DNA of 10,841 bases from an uncultured Elusimicrobia bacterium (GCA_947168325.1 CAMVLN010000044.1:1-10841), one strand, 5' to 3'. Positions 1 to 7,405 are shown, numbered from the stretch's first letter. Made by a program: numbers and translations. The notes: generated by a model from the sequence alone, not told the origin.

Positions 1-117
1 TCTTATAACTACCTCTTTTTTATATACACTATCTTTATGATATCTTCTCAAATATTCTATTAAATATCTCTTTTCATTAAATATCCATTTATATATAATT
101 TTAGCACTTATATCCTT
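1..117 (-). pseudogene. Possible transposase fragment (IS30-like tail), truncated by window edge
   Basis: On the minus strand 39 codons are open from 117 to the window edge. A stop (120-118) lies just upstream and there is no ATG, GTG or TTG near it. The peptide includes IYKWIFNEKRYLIEYLRRYH, which looks like real protein, not random AT-rich translation. It resembles from memory the stretch of IS30-family transposases with a T/K-IY-x-WI motif followed by a basic L-RR-H-K segment. The sequence where the N-terminal part would be is a short tandem repeat, so this looks like a remnant and not an intact gene. The family assignment rests on a short motif only. It could instead be the end of an unrelated gene or a chance open frame. 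Confidence 0.3.
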
Positions 118-147
118 TTATATATCTTTTTATTATATATCTTTTTA
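109..147. repeat. Short tandem repeat, three units of about 12 bp
   Basis: Three near-identical copies of TATATCYTTTTA lie at 109-120, 121-132 and 136-147. A looser relative (AATATCTCTTTT) lies further left at about 64-75. The unit is low-complexity AT sequence. Three copies with a 12-15 bp period are too few and too short for a CRISPR array. The tract abuts the open fragment at the left edge. Confidence 0.6.
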
Positions 148-327
148 TCATTCTATTTTATTTTTTTCCATTAAGTGTTGCTTTAGCAACTTGAATTCAC
201 ATTTTACAAATTATTATTGAAAAATTAATTAAATTTTTATACAATCGTGCACTATGTGTTATGCTATAGTAATCTGTTTTAAAAATTTATCCAACAAAGT
301 TTTTGAATAAGTAATATAAAATATAAA
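148..327. other. AT-rich intergenic region, no gene seen
   Basis: I see no coding region on either strand. The only local structure is a small hairpin, GTTGC (177-181), loop TTTA, GCAAC (186-190). AAG/CTT on its flanks can add three pairs around a bulge. It is not followed by a T-run in either direction, so I do not call it a terminator. The rest is AT-rich spacer leading to the ddh promoter. Confidence 0.5.
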
Positions 328-355
328 TTGCTGTAATATGTAAAAAGGTTATATA
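328..355 (+). promoter_or_regulatory. Probable sigma70-type promoter of ddh
   Basis: TTGCTG (328-333) matches the -35 consensus at four of six positions. It is followed by TATATA at 350-355 (16 bp spacer), or TATAAG at 352-357 (18 bp spacer). Transcription would begin near 362, giving a leader of about 25 nt before the ATG at 387. AT-rich DNA gives many chance -10 boxes, so this is a reasonable candidate only. Confidence 0.4.
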
Positions 356-386
356 AGTTTTTGTTTTGTATTACATAGGGGAAAGT

Positions 387-1364
387 ATGACTATTAAAAT
401 AGGTGTAGTTGGGTATGGTAATTTAGGTAAAGGTGTGGAAAATGCAGTAAAATTTAATAAAGATATAGAATTAGTTGCTATTTTTACAAGAAGGGAACCA
501 GCAAAATTAAAAGTTAGTTCTAATACAAAAGTTTTTTCTGTAGATGATATAGAGCAATGGAAAGATAAAATAGATGTTTTAGTTCTTTGTGGAGGATCAG
601 CTACAGATTTAGTTTTACAGACTCCAAAATATGCAAAAATGTTTAATGTTGTAGATAGTTTTGATACCCATGCAAAAATTCCAGAACATTTTAATAAAGT
701 AGACAAAATTGCAAAGGCCTCAAAAACAGTTGCAATAATTTCTGTTGGATGGGATCCAGGTCTTTTTTCACTAAATAGAATGTTAGGAAACACTTTTCTT
801 CCGGATGGAAAGGATTATACTTTCTGGGGTAAAGGTGTAAGTCAAGGACATTCTGATGCCATTAGAAGAATTCCTGGTGTAAAAACTGCAAAGCAATATA
901 CAATTCCTATGGCTTCTGCTTTAGAAGCTGTTAGAAGTGGAAAAAAACCAAATTTAACTACAAGGCAAAAACATAGAAGAGAATGTTTTGTGGTAGCAGA
1001 AGAAGGTGCAGATAAAAATAAAATAGAGCAAGCGATAAAAACTATGCCAAACTATTTTTCTGAATACGATACAACTGTAAACTTCATATCAGAAGAAGAA
1101 TTTAGTAAAAACCATTTAGGTATGTCACATGGTGGATTTGTAATACGAAGTGGAACAACCTCTCAAAATATGAATCATCTTATAGAATTTAGTATAAAAC
1201 TTGATTCTAATCCAGAGTTTACATCAAGTATTTTAATTGCATATGCTAGAGCTACATATAGATTAGCTAAAGAGGGACAGTGTGGCTGTAAGACAATTTT
1301 TGATATAGCTCCTGCTTATTTATCTCAAAAAACAAGTGAAGAATTAAGGAGAACACTACTATAA
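387..1364 (+). CDS. ddh: meso-Diaminopimelate D-dehydrogenase
   Basis: This enzyme makes meso-2,6-diaminopimelate in one NADPH-dependent step by reductive amination of L-2-amino-6-oxopimelate (tetrahydrodipicolinate). The product feeds lysine synthesis and peptidoglycan crosslinks. The 325-residue protein aligns by eye along its whole length with the Corynebacterium glutamicum enzyme. The Rossmann nucleotide motif GYGNLG is at residues 9-14, SATD at 71-74, the VDSFD segment around 89-93, GWDPG at 121-125, FWGKGVSQGHSDAIRRIPGV at about 147-166, HGG at 248-250 and NPEFTSS at 275-281. The ATG at 387 is chosen because AGGGG (377-381) lies five bases upstream. An in-frame TTG at 366 would place that Shine-Dalgarno inside the gene. 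The gene is alone on the plus strand, with a hairpin 30 bp beyond its stop. No other lysine-pathway gene is nearby. Confidence 0.95.
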   Translation: MTIKIGVVGYGNLGKGVENAVKFNKDIELVAIFTRREPAKLKVSSNTKVFSVDDIEQWKDKIDVLVLCGGSATDLVLQTPKYAKMFNVVDSFDTHAKIPEHFNKVDKIAKASKTVAIISVGWDPGLFSLNRMLGNTFLPDGKDYTFWGKGVSQGHSDAIRRIPGVKTAKQYTIPMASALEAVRSGKKPNLTTRQKHRRECFVVAEEGADKNKIEQAIKTMPNYFSEYDTTVNFISEEEFSKNHLGMSHGGFVIRSGTTSQNMNHLIEFSIKLDSNPEFTSSILIAYARATYRLAKEGQCGCKTIFDIAPAYLSQKTSEELRRTLL

Positions 1365-1393
1365 GAAATTATTATAAATAATGTGTATATAAA

Positions 1394-1420
1394 AGCAGTT
1401 ATCTAATCTAGATATTTGCT
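1394..1420. terminator. Hairpin between convergent genes, possible bidirectional terminator
   Basis: An 11-position stem pairs AGCAGTTATCT (1394-1404) with AGATATTTGCT (1410-1420) around the loop AATCT. It has one mismatch and one G-U pair. It lies 30 bp after the ddh stop and 34 bp after the stop of the minus-strand lipoprotein remnant. Read on the minus strand it is followed by TTTTATATA. On the plus strand it is followed by the looser GTTGTTTGGTTG. Both U-tracts are weak. Confidence 0.4.
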
Positions 1421-1453
1421 GTTGTTTGGTTGTGATTTTATCTTAGTTTCTAT

Positions 1454-1880
1454 CTATTTCTGTAGAACAAGCGGATGCACTTTTTGTAAGAGGTATTTTG
1501 TTGTTGATTTTGCTTTCTTTTCAGACAATTTTTGGTTAAAATTTTTTGAACCTACTGAAATATCTTGTGAAAGTTTATCTGAACCTAATTCAAATGAACT
1601 TTGATTTGCAACTTTTTCAAAATCTAATGTAAACTCTTTATCGTTATTCTTTACTGATTCTTGTAATTTTTGGCTTACCGCATTATCCTTTTCTTGAATT
1701 GTAACTTCTTCTTGTTCGGCTATATTATCTTCTTCCTGATAAACAGCTTTTCCTAGATTTTGTTCAACTTTTGCATGAATCGATTCACACACACATCTAG
1801 CAGGTCTTGCATATCTTATGCAACAACCTGAAACAAAATAATAAAAACAATGCCAAAATACATACTGATAATTTATTCAT
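1454..1880 (-). pseudogene. Lipoprotein gene disrupted by a one-base frameshift in the signal peptide
   Basis: An ATG at 1880-1878 opens a frame encoding MNKLSVCILALFLLF, a classic signal peptide. It then runs out of frame and stops at 1799-1797. The downstream frame is open through 1454, encodes a lipobox (FVSGC, Cys codon 1825-1823) exactly where expected, and has no start codon of its own upstream of it. Dropping one base, for example from the T4 run at 1838-1835, joins the two into a 141-residue lipoprotein. The mature part starts with a Cys-rich segment (CCIRYARPARCVCE) and continues as a polar, Glu/Lys/Gln-rich chain without recognisable domains. I cannot name the family. A shorter intact product could start at the GTG at 1792 but would lack the export signal. 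The gene sits after the rplM-rpsI terminator, so it needs its own promoter; none is clear. A sequencing error would give the same picture. Confidence 0.65.
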
Positions 1881-1927
1881 CACTCAACACATATCTATAT
1901 ATCTTTATGATGGGACATAAAAACAAC

Positions 1928-1960
1928 AGAAGCAAGAATAAAACAAATATTCTTGCTTCT
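1928..1960 (-). terminator. Rho-independent terminator of the rplM-rpsI unit
   Basis: A perfect 13-bp inverted repeat (AGAAGCAAGAATA at 1928-1940, TATTCTTGCTTCT at 1948-1960) surrounds a 7-nt loop. On the minus strand the stem is followed by GTTGTTTTTATG, a usable U-tract. It begins 25 bases after the rpsI stop. Read on the plus strand the stem has only TATATG behind it, so the minus direction is favoured. Confidence 0.9.
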
Positions 1961-1985
1961 TATATGTATAGCATAATAAATACAT

Positions 1986-2378
1986 TTATCTCTTTGAGAA
2001 CTGAAATCTCTTTCTTGCTTTTGGTCTTCCTGGTTTCTTCCTTTCCACCATTCTTGGATCTCTTGTTAAAAGACCTTCTTTCCTTAAAGTATCTTTCATT
2101 GATTCATCTTTCTTTAAAATTGCCCTTGCTATGCTGTGACTCATTGCTCCTGCTTGACCTGTAATTCCACCACCATAAACATTCACATAAATATCATATT
2201 TTCTTGACCCTGTCCAAACTTCAACAGGCTTTAAAGCTATCTTTTTATGTCTTGACAAACCTGCAAAATATTCATCAACAGTTCTATCATTTACAACTAT
2301 CTTACCGGTCCCCTCTGACATTCTAACCCTAGCAACTGCATTTTTCCTTCTTCCTACACTTAAATATCCTGTATTCAT
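1986..2378 (-). CDS. rpsI: 30S ribosomal protein S9 (uS9)
   Basis: S9 is a small-subunit protein whose C-terminal tail reaches the P-site tRNA anticodon stem. The 130-residue product is normal in length and has the family hallmarks: GRRKNAVARVRM (residues 9-20), GTGKIVVNDR (23-32), YVNVYGGGITGQAGAMSHSI around 64-83 and a basic tail ending in QFSKR, the universal C-terminal signature. The ATG at 2378 has AAGGAG (2394-2389) ten bases upstream. That Shine-Dalgarno overlaps the rplM stop codon, so the two genes are very likely co-transcribed and translationally coupled. L13-S9 is a widely conserved pair. The unit ends at the strong hairpin at 1928-1960. Confidence 0.98.
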   Translation of the reverse strand: MNTGYLSVGRRKNAVARVRMSEGTGKIVVNDRTVDEYFAGLSRHKKIALKPVEVWTGSRKYDIYVNVYGGGITGQAGAMSHSIARAILKKDESMKDTLRKEGLLTRDPRMVERKKPGRPKARKRFQFSKR

Positions 2379-2392
2379 ATTTCTTTTTCTCC

Positions 2393-2824
2393 TTATTTTT
2401 CAACTGTTGCTTGTGCTTGATGAGTATGCTCGGCACCTCTAAAAAGTTTTAATCTTTTTATTTGCTTATCTGCTAATTTATTTTGTGGCAACATTCCTTT
2501 TACAGCAATTCTAACTGCCTTTTCTGGATTTTCTACCATCAATTTTGAATAAGGGGTTAATTTCCCACCACCAACATAACCGGAAAAAGAAAAAGCTGCC
2601 TTTTGTTCAAGCTTTTTACCTGTAAGAACTATTTTTGAAATATTTGTTAAAACAACAAAATCTCCACAATCTATATGTGATGTATAAATTGCCTTTCCTT
2701 TTCCTCTTAATAAAGCTGACACCTCTACAGCCAATCTTCCTAACACTTTACCTTCAGCATCTATAAAATGCCACTTTCTTTTTATTTCTTCCTTTTGCGG
2801 AAGATAAGTTTTACCATTTTTCAT
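2393..2824 (-). CDS. rplM: 50S ribosomal protein L13 (uL13)
   Basis: L13 is an early-assembling large-subunit protein. The 143-residue product carries the expected RKWHFIDAEGKVLGRLA (near residue 17), the YTSHIDCGDFVVLTN block and the VKGMLPQNKLADKQIKRLKLFRGAEHTHQAQ block. I chose the ATG at 2824 because GGCAGG (2840-2835) lies ten bases upstream and the length then matches the usual 142-143 residues. An in-frame TTG at 2833 would give three extra residues but almost no spacing to that Shine-Dalgarno. It is the first gene of a two-gene unit with rpsI and is separated from pheT by a 119-bp gap that holds a promoter candidate. Confidence 0.98.
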   Translation of the reverse strand: MKNGKTYLPQKEEIKRKWHFIDAEGKVLGRLAVEVSALLRGKGKAIYTSHIDCGDFVVLTNISKIVLTGKKLEQKAAFSFSGYVGGGKLTPYSKLMVENPEKAVRIAVKGMLPQNKLADKQIKRLKLFRGAEHTHQAQATVEK

Positions 2825-2866
2825 TTTAAACAAACCTGCCTATTTATTATAATATACTAAATCTGT

Positions 2867-2895
2867 ATTTTATATAATTTTGGGCTCATAGTCAA
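2867..2895 (-). promoter_or_regulatory. Probable promoter of rplM-rpsI
   Basis: On the minus strand TTGACT (2895-2890) is followed after exactly 17 bases by TAAAAT (2872-2867); both boxes match consensus at five of six positions. Transcription would start near 2860 and leave a leader of about 36 nt, enough for the Shine-Dalgarno at 2840-2835. A perfect TATAAT at 2851-2846 is also present, but it lacks a good -35 and would start transcription at or inside the Shine-Dalgarno. No convincing terminator separates pheT from this promoter, so read-through from the upstream operon is possible. Confidence 0.55.
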
Positions 2896-2943
2896 CAAAA
2901 AGTCCACTCTTTCTTTAACTATAAAATTATAAAAATACAATTT

Positions 2944-5301
2944 TTAATTTCTTAAATATATTCCCAAATCCTTCTTCCATTTTTCTAGAAGAATAGCAAC
3001 ATCTTTATTTACTTCTTCATCTTTTAAAGTTTTAGTATTATCTCTGTAAGTTAACCTAAAAGAGTAACTTATTTTCCCTACACCCAATTTTTCACTTTCA
3101 TATACTGAAAATAACGACCACTCCTTTAATATACCACCATCTTTCATTATATGTTTTATAATTTTTTCTATTTTCTCAAATTTAATATTTTTGTCTGCTA
3201 CAATAGATATATCTCTTTTTACTGCTGGAAACCTCGCTATATGCTCATAAGTTTGGATTTTGTTTTTATAATTTTTTTCTATATTCTCTACTTCAATTTC
3301 CACATATATAACTTCGTCTTTACTATCCACAATATCTGGTCTTAACACACCAAAATGTCCTACAACTTTTCCATGATAAACTATTGCTGCTACTTTTCCC
3401 GGGTGATAATATTTTGCCGGATTTTTATTTTCTGCTATCATAAATTCCTTTGACGGCAATATATTTGAAACTACTCCACTTGCAAAATAAAAATCAAATA
3501 CTGGATTTTGTTTTGATGATTCCCACATCCACCAAGGTTGCCATACCGGACCAGACATAAGAACCCCCAAAACTCTTCTTTCCCCTTTATCATCAAATAT
3601 TTTTCCTACTTCAAACAACTTTATATCTGTATTCGCTTGACCAATATTAAAAAAATAATTTTTCATAAGACCTGGCAACAACGATGGTCTTAAAACCTCA
3701 TTTTCTTTAGATATTGGATTTGCAATTTTATATGTATAACTTAAAAACAATTTATCTAAATCTTTTATTTCTGCAAAACTATAGTTAATAGTTTCACAAA
3801 AACCAAGCCCTACTAAAGAGTTTGTAATTGTTTTTATAACTTTGTTTGAATATTTTTGCTCTAATAAAGTTGCTCCAAAATCTATAGATGTAGGGATTTT
3901 TTCATATCCATAAACTCTTGCGATTTCTTCTATTAAATCTACCTCTTCATTTATATCGTTTCTATAAGAAGGAACCTCTACTATAAAAGTATTCTGAATC
4001 CTTGAAGATATTTCCATGCCTAAAAATCTTAAAATATTTGCTATATCCTCTTTATCTATTGTATATCCTAACAATTTCTCTATTCTTTCTACTCTAAGTG
4101 ATATAACTGCTTTTTTATTATTTGGACTATTATAGTCTTCTCTTGCTTTAAGTCTTCCACCAGCTAGTTCCATTATTAAGTTTAATGCTCTCCAACTTGC
4201 CATTTCGGCAACTTCCCAAGATGTACCCCTTTCATATCTGTATGAGGCATCTGTTGAGATATTCAATTTCCTTGCAGTCCTTCTAACACTGCCAGAATTA
4301 AATACTGCTGATTCTAAAAAAACTTCTGTTGTTGATTCATTTATTGATGAATTTTGTCCACCTATTATACCAGCAATAGCAAGTGCTTTTGAGCTATCTG
4401 CTATAACAAGACTATCTTCATCAAGCTCATGAGTTTTTCCATCAAGTGCAGCAATTTTCTCACCTTTTTTTGCCATTCTAACTATAACTTTTCCACCTGA
4501 AAGAGTTGTAGCATCAAAAGCATGCAAAGGTTGCCCCAGTTCCAACATAACATAATTTGTAATATCTACTACATTGTTAATGGTTTTTACTCCACAACTT
4601 TCAAGTTTATCTCTCATCCATTTTGGCGACGGACCAATTTTCACATCTGTTATATTACAACCTATGTATCTTGTACACAAATCTTTATTTTTTATCTCTA
4701 CTAAATTTTTTTCTGTATATTTTAACTTTTTAAGTGCTGGCAAAATAGGAATCTTTTGTAACTTTGCTGCTATTTCTCTTGCAACTCCCCAATGACTTAA
4801 ACAATCCCCTCTATTCGTAGTAATTTCTATTTCCAAAAATATATCTAATTCACCCAAAACTTCTTCTATCTTCTTTCCTAATGGGGTATCTTTTGGCAAT
4901 ATCATTATTCCATATGAACTTTCTTTAAGTCCGAGTTCTTCTTCAGAACAAATCATACCTTCAGAACAGACACCTCTAATTTTTGATGATTTTATTACAA
5001 AGTTTCCTGGCAAAACCGCACCTACTTTTGCAAGAGGAATTATCTGTCCGACATCAACATTTGGAGCCCCACAAACTATTTGATAATCTTTTGTTCCATC
5101 ATTTACTTTACAAACAGAAAGTTTATCTGCATTTGTATGTTTTTGCTTTTCTAAAACTTTTGCTGTAATAACTCCTGTCCAATTTGTGCCACCACCAACT
5201 ATAGAAGTTTCTATACCTAAAAAAGTCAAAATTTTGCAAAGTTCCTCTGGTTTCAAATCAAAGTCTACAAAATTTTTTAGCCAATTATATGAAATTTTCA
5301 T
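2944..5301 (-). CDS. pheT: Phenylalanine-tRNA ligase beta subunit
   Basis: PheT pairs with PheS as an alpha2-beta2 cytoplasmic enzyme that charges tRNA-Phe. The beta subunit binds tRNA and hydrolyses mischarged Tyr-tRNA-Phe. At 785 residues it is full length for the bacterial type. Visible in order: an N-terminal segment, the EMAP-II-like OB tRNA-binding domain (about 40-150, with HTNADKLSVCKVN and IVCGAPNV), the B3/B4 editing domain (about 210-380, with LGQPLHAFD at 255-263 and STDASYRYERG at 349-359), the B5 domain (about 400-470, with VPSYRNDI and DLIEEIARVYGYEKIP), the catalytic-like core, and the C-terminal ferredoxin-fold anticodon-binding domain (about 690-785, with ARFPAVKRDISIV). The ATG at 5301 has AAGGAG (5312-5307) five bases upstream. 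It follows pheS by 75 bp, longer than the other gaps in this operon, and is its last gene. Confidence 0.98.
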   Translation of the reverse strand: MKISYNWLKNFVDFDLKPEELCKILTFLGIETSIVGGGTNWTGVITAKVLEKQKHTNADKLSVCKVNDGTKDYQIVCGAPNVDVGQIIPLAKVGAVLPGNFVIKSSKIRGVCSEGMICSEEELGLKESSYGIMILPKDTPLGKKIEEVLGELDIFLEIEITTNRGDCLSHWGVAREIAAKLQKIPILPALKKLKYTEKNLVEIKNKDLCTRYIGCNITDVKIGPSPKWMRDKLESCGVKTINNVVDITNYVMLELGQPLHAFDATTLSGGKVIVRMAKKGEKIAALDGKTHELDEDSLVIADSSKALAIAGIIGGQNSSINESTTEVFLESAVFNSGSVRRTARKLNISTDASYRYERGTSWEVAEMASWRALNLIMELAGGRLKAREDYNSPNNKKAVISLRVERIEKLLGYTIDKEDIANILRFLGMEISSRIQNTFIVEVPSYRNDINEEVDLIEEIARVYGYEKIPTSIDFGATLLEQKYSNKVIKTITNSLVGLGFCETINYSFAEIKDLDKLFLSYTYKIANPISKENEVLRPSLLPGLMKNYFFNIGQANTDIKLFEVGKIFDDKGERRVLGVLMSGPVWQPWWMWESSKQNPVFDFYFASGVVSNILPSKEFMIAENKNPAKYYHPGKVAAIVYHGKVVGHFGVLRPDIVDSKDEVIYVEIEVENIEKNYKNKIQTYEHIARFPAVKRDISIVADKNIKFEKIEKIIKHIMKDGGILKEWSLFSVYESEKLGVGKISYSFRLTYRDNTKTLKDEEVNKDVAILLEKWKKDLGIYLRN

Positions 5302-5342
5302 TTTTTCTCCTTAAATTTAGCTTAAGAATTTTTTTGTTCTCA

Positions 5343-5359
5343 ATTAACCAGCTGTTAAT
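5343..5359. repeat. Small inverted repeat in the pheS-pheT gap
   Basis: ATTAAC (5343-5348) and GTTAAT (5354-5359) form a perfect 6-bp stem around CAGCT. On the minus strand it is followed by an A-run, not a T-run, so it is not an intrinsic terminator. A second weak stem, CTTAA/TTAAG (5326-5322 and 5314-5310), overlaps the pheT Shine-Dalgarno. These could tune pheT translation or stabilise the pheS mRNA end, but both are short and may be chance. Confidence 0.35.
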
Positions 5360-5376
5360 GCTAATCTTTAAATTTT

Positions 5377-6399
5377 CTAAAACTGCCTCAACACTCTTAA
5401 ATCATTTTCATAAAGAACTCTCATATCATCAATACCATACTTAAGCATAACAAACCTTTCTACCCCCAATCCAAAAGCATAACCTGTATATTTTTCTGAA
5501 TCATATTTTACTGCTTTAAAAACATTTGGATGAACCATACCACACCCCAAAACTTCTATCCAACCACTACCTTTACAAATTCTACAGCCCTTTCCTCTAC
5601 AAAAAACACATTCCATATCAACTTCTGCCGAAGGCTCTGTAAATTGAAAATGTGATGGTCTAAACCTTATAGTCACTTCTTGATTAAACAATCTATTTAT
5701 GAATAGTTGTAATGTTCCTTTAAGTTGTGCAAATGTAATATCTTCATCAACAACCAAACCTTCTATTTGATGAAATATTGCTGAATGAGAAGAATCTGTA
5801 GCTTCATTTCTATAAACTCTACCCGGTACTATCACTTTTATAGGAGGTTTTTGTTCTTCCATAATATGTATTTGTGCTGCAGATGTTTGTGTTCTTAAAA
5901 GATTTTGTGAATTTTCAAGATAAAATGTATCTTGTGTATCTCTTGCAGGATGATCTTTTGGAATATTTAAAGCTTCAAAATTATACCATTCAGTTTCTAT
6001 TTCCTGCCCACAAGAAACATCAAACCCTAAAGAAATAAATATATCACTCATTTCTTCTATTGTTTTACTAATTACATGATAATGACCTTTAGGAAAATTA
6101 AATGCAAATGATTGTGATATATCTATTTTTTCACTTTTCATTTTTTCTTCTAAAAGTTTGTTTGTAATTTCTTTTTTCTTTGCTTCCATTGCTTGTATTA
6201 ATTGTATTTTTGCCATATTAATACAAGAACCAATTTCTTTCTTTTCTTCTATTGCTAAAGAGGAAAGTTTTTTTAAAATTTCAGTAATTTTACCCTTTTT
6301 GCCTAAATACTCAACTTTAATATTTTCTATATCTATAAGTTCTGCAGTTTGAAGTTTTTTTAATGCTTCATTAAGCATTTCATTAATTTTATTATTCAT
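5377..6399 (-). CDS. pheS: Phenylalanine-tRNA ligase alpha subunit
   Basis: PheS is the catalytic subunit and forms Phe-adenylate and Phe-tRNA-Phe. The 340-residue product has an N-terminal coiled coil that contacts tRNA (about 1-90) and a class II core. The core holds EIETEWYNFEALNIPKDHPA (about 133-152), DTFYL and RTQTSAAQI (157-177), motif 2 GRVYRNEATDSSHSAIFHQIEG (193-214) and motif 3 GYAFGLGVERFVML (306-319). Four cysteines, C264-x2-C267-x4-C272-x2-C275, form a compact metal-type cluster before GCGMVHPNVF. Similar clusters are known in many bacterial PheS, so this is not an oddity. The ATG at 6399 overlaps the stop of the upstream TPR gene by eight bases (ATGAATAA), with AGGA inside that gene as Shine-Dalgarno. 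This implies translational coupling. Confidence 0.98.
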   Translation of the reverse strand: MNNKINEMLNEALKKLQTAELIDIENIKVEYLGKKGKITEILKKLSSLAIEEKKEIGSCINMAKIQLIQAMEAKKKEITNKLLEEKMKSEKIDISQSFAFNFPKGHYHVISKTIEEMSDIFISLGFDVSCGQEIETEWYNFEALNIPKDHPARDTQDTFYLENSQNLLRTQTSAAQIHIMEEQKPPIKVIVPGRVYRNEATDSSHSAIFHQIEGLVVDEDITFAQLKGTLQLFINRLFNQEVTIRFRPSHFQFTEPSAEVDMECVFCRGKGCRICKGSGWIEVLGCGMVHPNVFKAVKYDSEKYTGYAFGLGVERFVMLKYGIDDMRVLYENDLRVLRQF

Positions 6400-6688
6400 T
6401 TTCCATTCCTGTAATTTTGCTAATATGCTCTTTTGCGACCTTATTTTCTTTATCTATTTCAAGAGTTTTGTTGTACATTTGTTTAGCTTTTATAAAATCT
6501 TTCTTATTTTCATAAATCAATCCAAGATTACAATATGCTTCTGAATTGTTTATGTTTTTTATAAGAACCTTTTCAAACTCTTTCGCTGCTTCATCAAATT
6601 TACTATTTATAAAATAAAACTTTCCTGAATCTAAAAAATCCTGTTCTGTTTTTTCTTGTTCTACTTTTTCTTTTTTATCTGTTACCAT
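6392..6688 (-). CDS. Small tetratricopeptide-repeat (TPR) protein
   Basis: The 98-residue protein has a charged N-terminus (about 1-14) followed by two TPR units. Roughly residues 17-50 hold the pattern F-SKFDEAAKEFEKVL. Residues 51-84 hold EAYCNLGLIYENKKDFIKAK and end in LEIDKENKVA. There is no signal peptide or membrane segment, so it should be a soluble cytoplasmic scaffold; TPR pairs usually bind a partner protein, which I cannot identify. The ATG at 6688 follows the ktrA stop by 11 bases, with AGG overlapping that stop. Its own stop overlaps the pheS start. The gene is thus locked between a potassium-channel regulator and a tRNA synthetase. Whether it works with KtrAB, with PheRS or with neither cannot be read from the sequence. 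Confidence 0.85.
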   Translation of the reverse strand: MVTDKKEKVEQEKTEQDFLDSGKFYFINSKFDEAAKEFEKVLIKNINNSEAYCNLGLIYENKKDFIKAKQMYNKTLEIDKENKVAKEHISKITGMENE

Positions 6689-6699
6689 ATATTATAAAC

Positions 6700-7392
6700 C
6701 TACAATTTTTTTAATTTATCTATTTGCTCTTGCCTTCCAACAACAACTAGAACATCATTTTCTAATATTTCATCGTCTGGAGCAGGAGTAACATTTGTCT
6801 CTTCTTTAATATCAGCCTGTCCATCATCGTTTACAATTGGAGTTTGCCTTTTTATTGCTATAATATTTATTCCATATTTATTTCTTATACCAGAATCTTT
6901 TATAGTTTTTCCCCAAAGGATTTCTGGAGCAATTATTTCTACAAGATTATAATCTTTAGAAAATTCTATTTGTTCAAGTATATTTGGGGAAGCCATACTC
7001 TGTGCAAGCTTTTTTGCCATTTCAAGTTCAGGATACACAACTTTATCCGCACCAATTTTTACTGCTATCTTTGAATGCCAAGGACTTACACATTTTACAA
7101 TAACATTTTTTACACCCAAATCTTTTGCTATAAGAGTAGCAAGAATACTGGTTTCTATATCCTCACCCATAGAAATAATAACCGTATCACAATCTGCAAT
7201 TCCTGCATCTTTTAAAGCAATATCATCCGTAGCATCTGCCACTATTGCTTGTGTAACAAAAGAACTTATTCTGTTTACAACTATCTCTTTGTTATCTATT
7301 GCAAGTACTGGAAACCCCTTTGCTGCTAACTCTTTTGCAACATTAGAACCAAAAGTTCCTAAACCTATTACTCCAAACTGTTTCTTTACCAT
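6700..7392 (-). CDS. ktrA: Potassium uptake regulator KtrA (RCK-domain protein)
   Basis: KtrA forms a cytoplasmic octameric ring that binds ATP/ADP (and in some species c-di-AMP) and gates the membrane subunit KtrB for potassium uptake. The 230-residue protein aligns by eye with Bacillus subtilis KtrA. It has an RCK_N Rossmann domain (about 5-125) with GLGTFG at 10-15, the acidic residue D33 at the end of beta-2, VADATDD (51-57) and GADKVVYPELEMA. An RCK_C domain follows (about 145-228) with NKYGINIIAIKR and PAPDDEILENDVLVVVG. Compared with B. subtilis, a loop of about ten polar residues (near 188-201) is inserted in the RCK_C domain. The ATG at 7392 has GGAA (7401-7398) five bases upstream and lies 13 bases after ktrB. 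TrkA is an alternative name for the same fold. The single RCK pair and the KtrB partner favour Ktr. Confidence 0.92.
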   Translation of the reverse strand: MVKKQFGVIGLGTFGSNVAKELAAKGFPVLAIDNKEIVVNRISSFVTQAIVADATDDIALKDAGIADCDTVIISMGEDIETSILATLIAKDLGVKNVIVKCVSPWHSKIAVKIGADKVVYPELEMAKKLAQSMASPNILEQIEFSKDYNLVEIIAPEILWGKTIKDSGIRNKYGINIIAIKRQTPIVNDDGQADIKEETNVTPAPDDEILENDVLVVVGRQEQIDKLKKL

Positions 7393-7405
7393 ATCTGTTC
7401 CAAAA

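Noticed and set aside
109..147. Possible CRISPR array
   Set aside because: Units of about 12 bp with almost no spacer and only three copies are simple tandem repeats, and no cas gene is present.
371..793. Open frame of 140 codons on the minus strand
   Set aside because: It lies wholly inside ddh on the opposite strand, has no family resemblance, and mirrors the codon pattern of the real gene.
1850..2164. Open frame of 104 codons on the plus strand
   Set aside because: It overlaps the antisense of rpsI, its terminator and the start of the lipoprotein remnant. The hydrophobic Leu/Ser translation is what antisense of a basic ribosomal protein gives.
2892..2920. Possible pheT terminator
   Set aside because: The inverted repeat has several wobbles and a mismatch and is not followed by a T-run. 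It overlaps the rplM -35 box instead.
5302..5376. T-box or other riboswitch between pheS and pheT
   Set aside because: At 75 bp the gap is far too short for a T-box, and it holds only small inverted repeats without a U-run.
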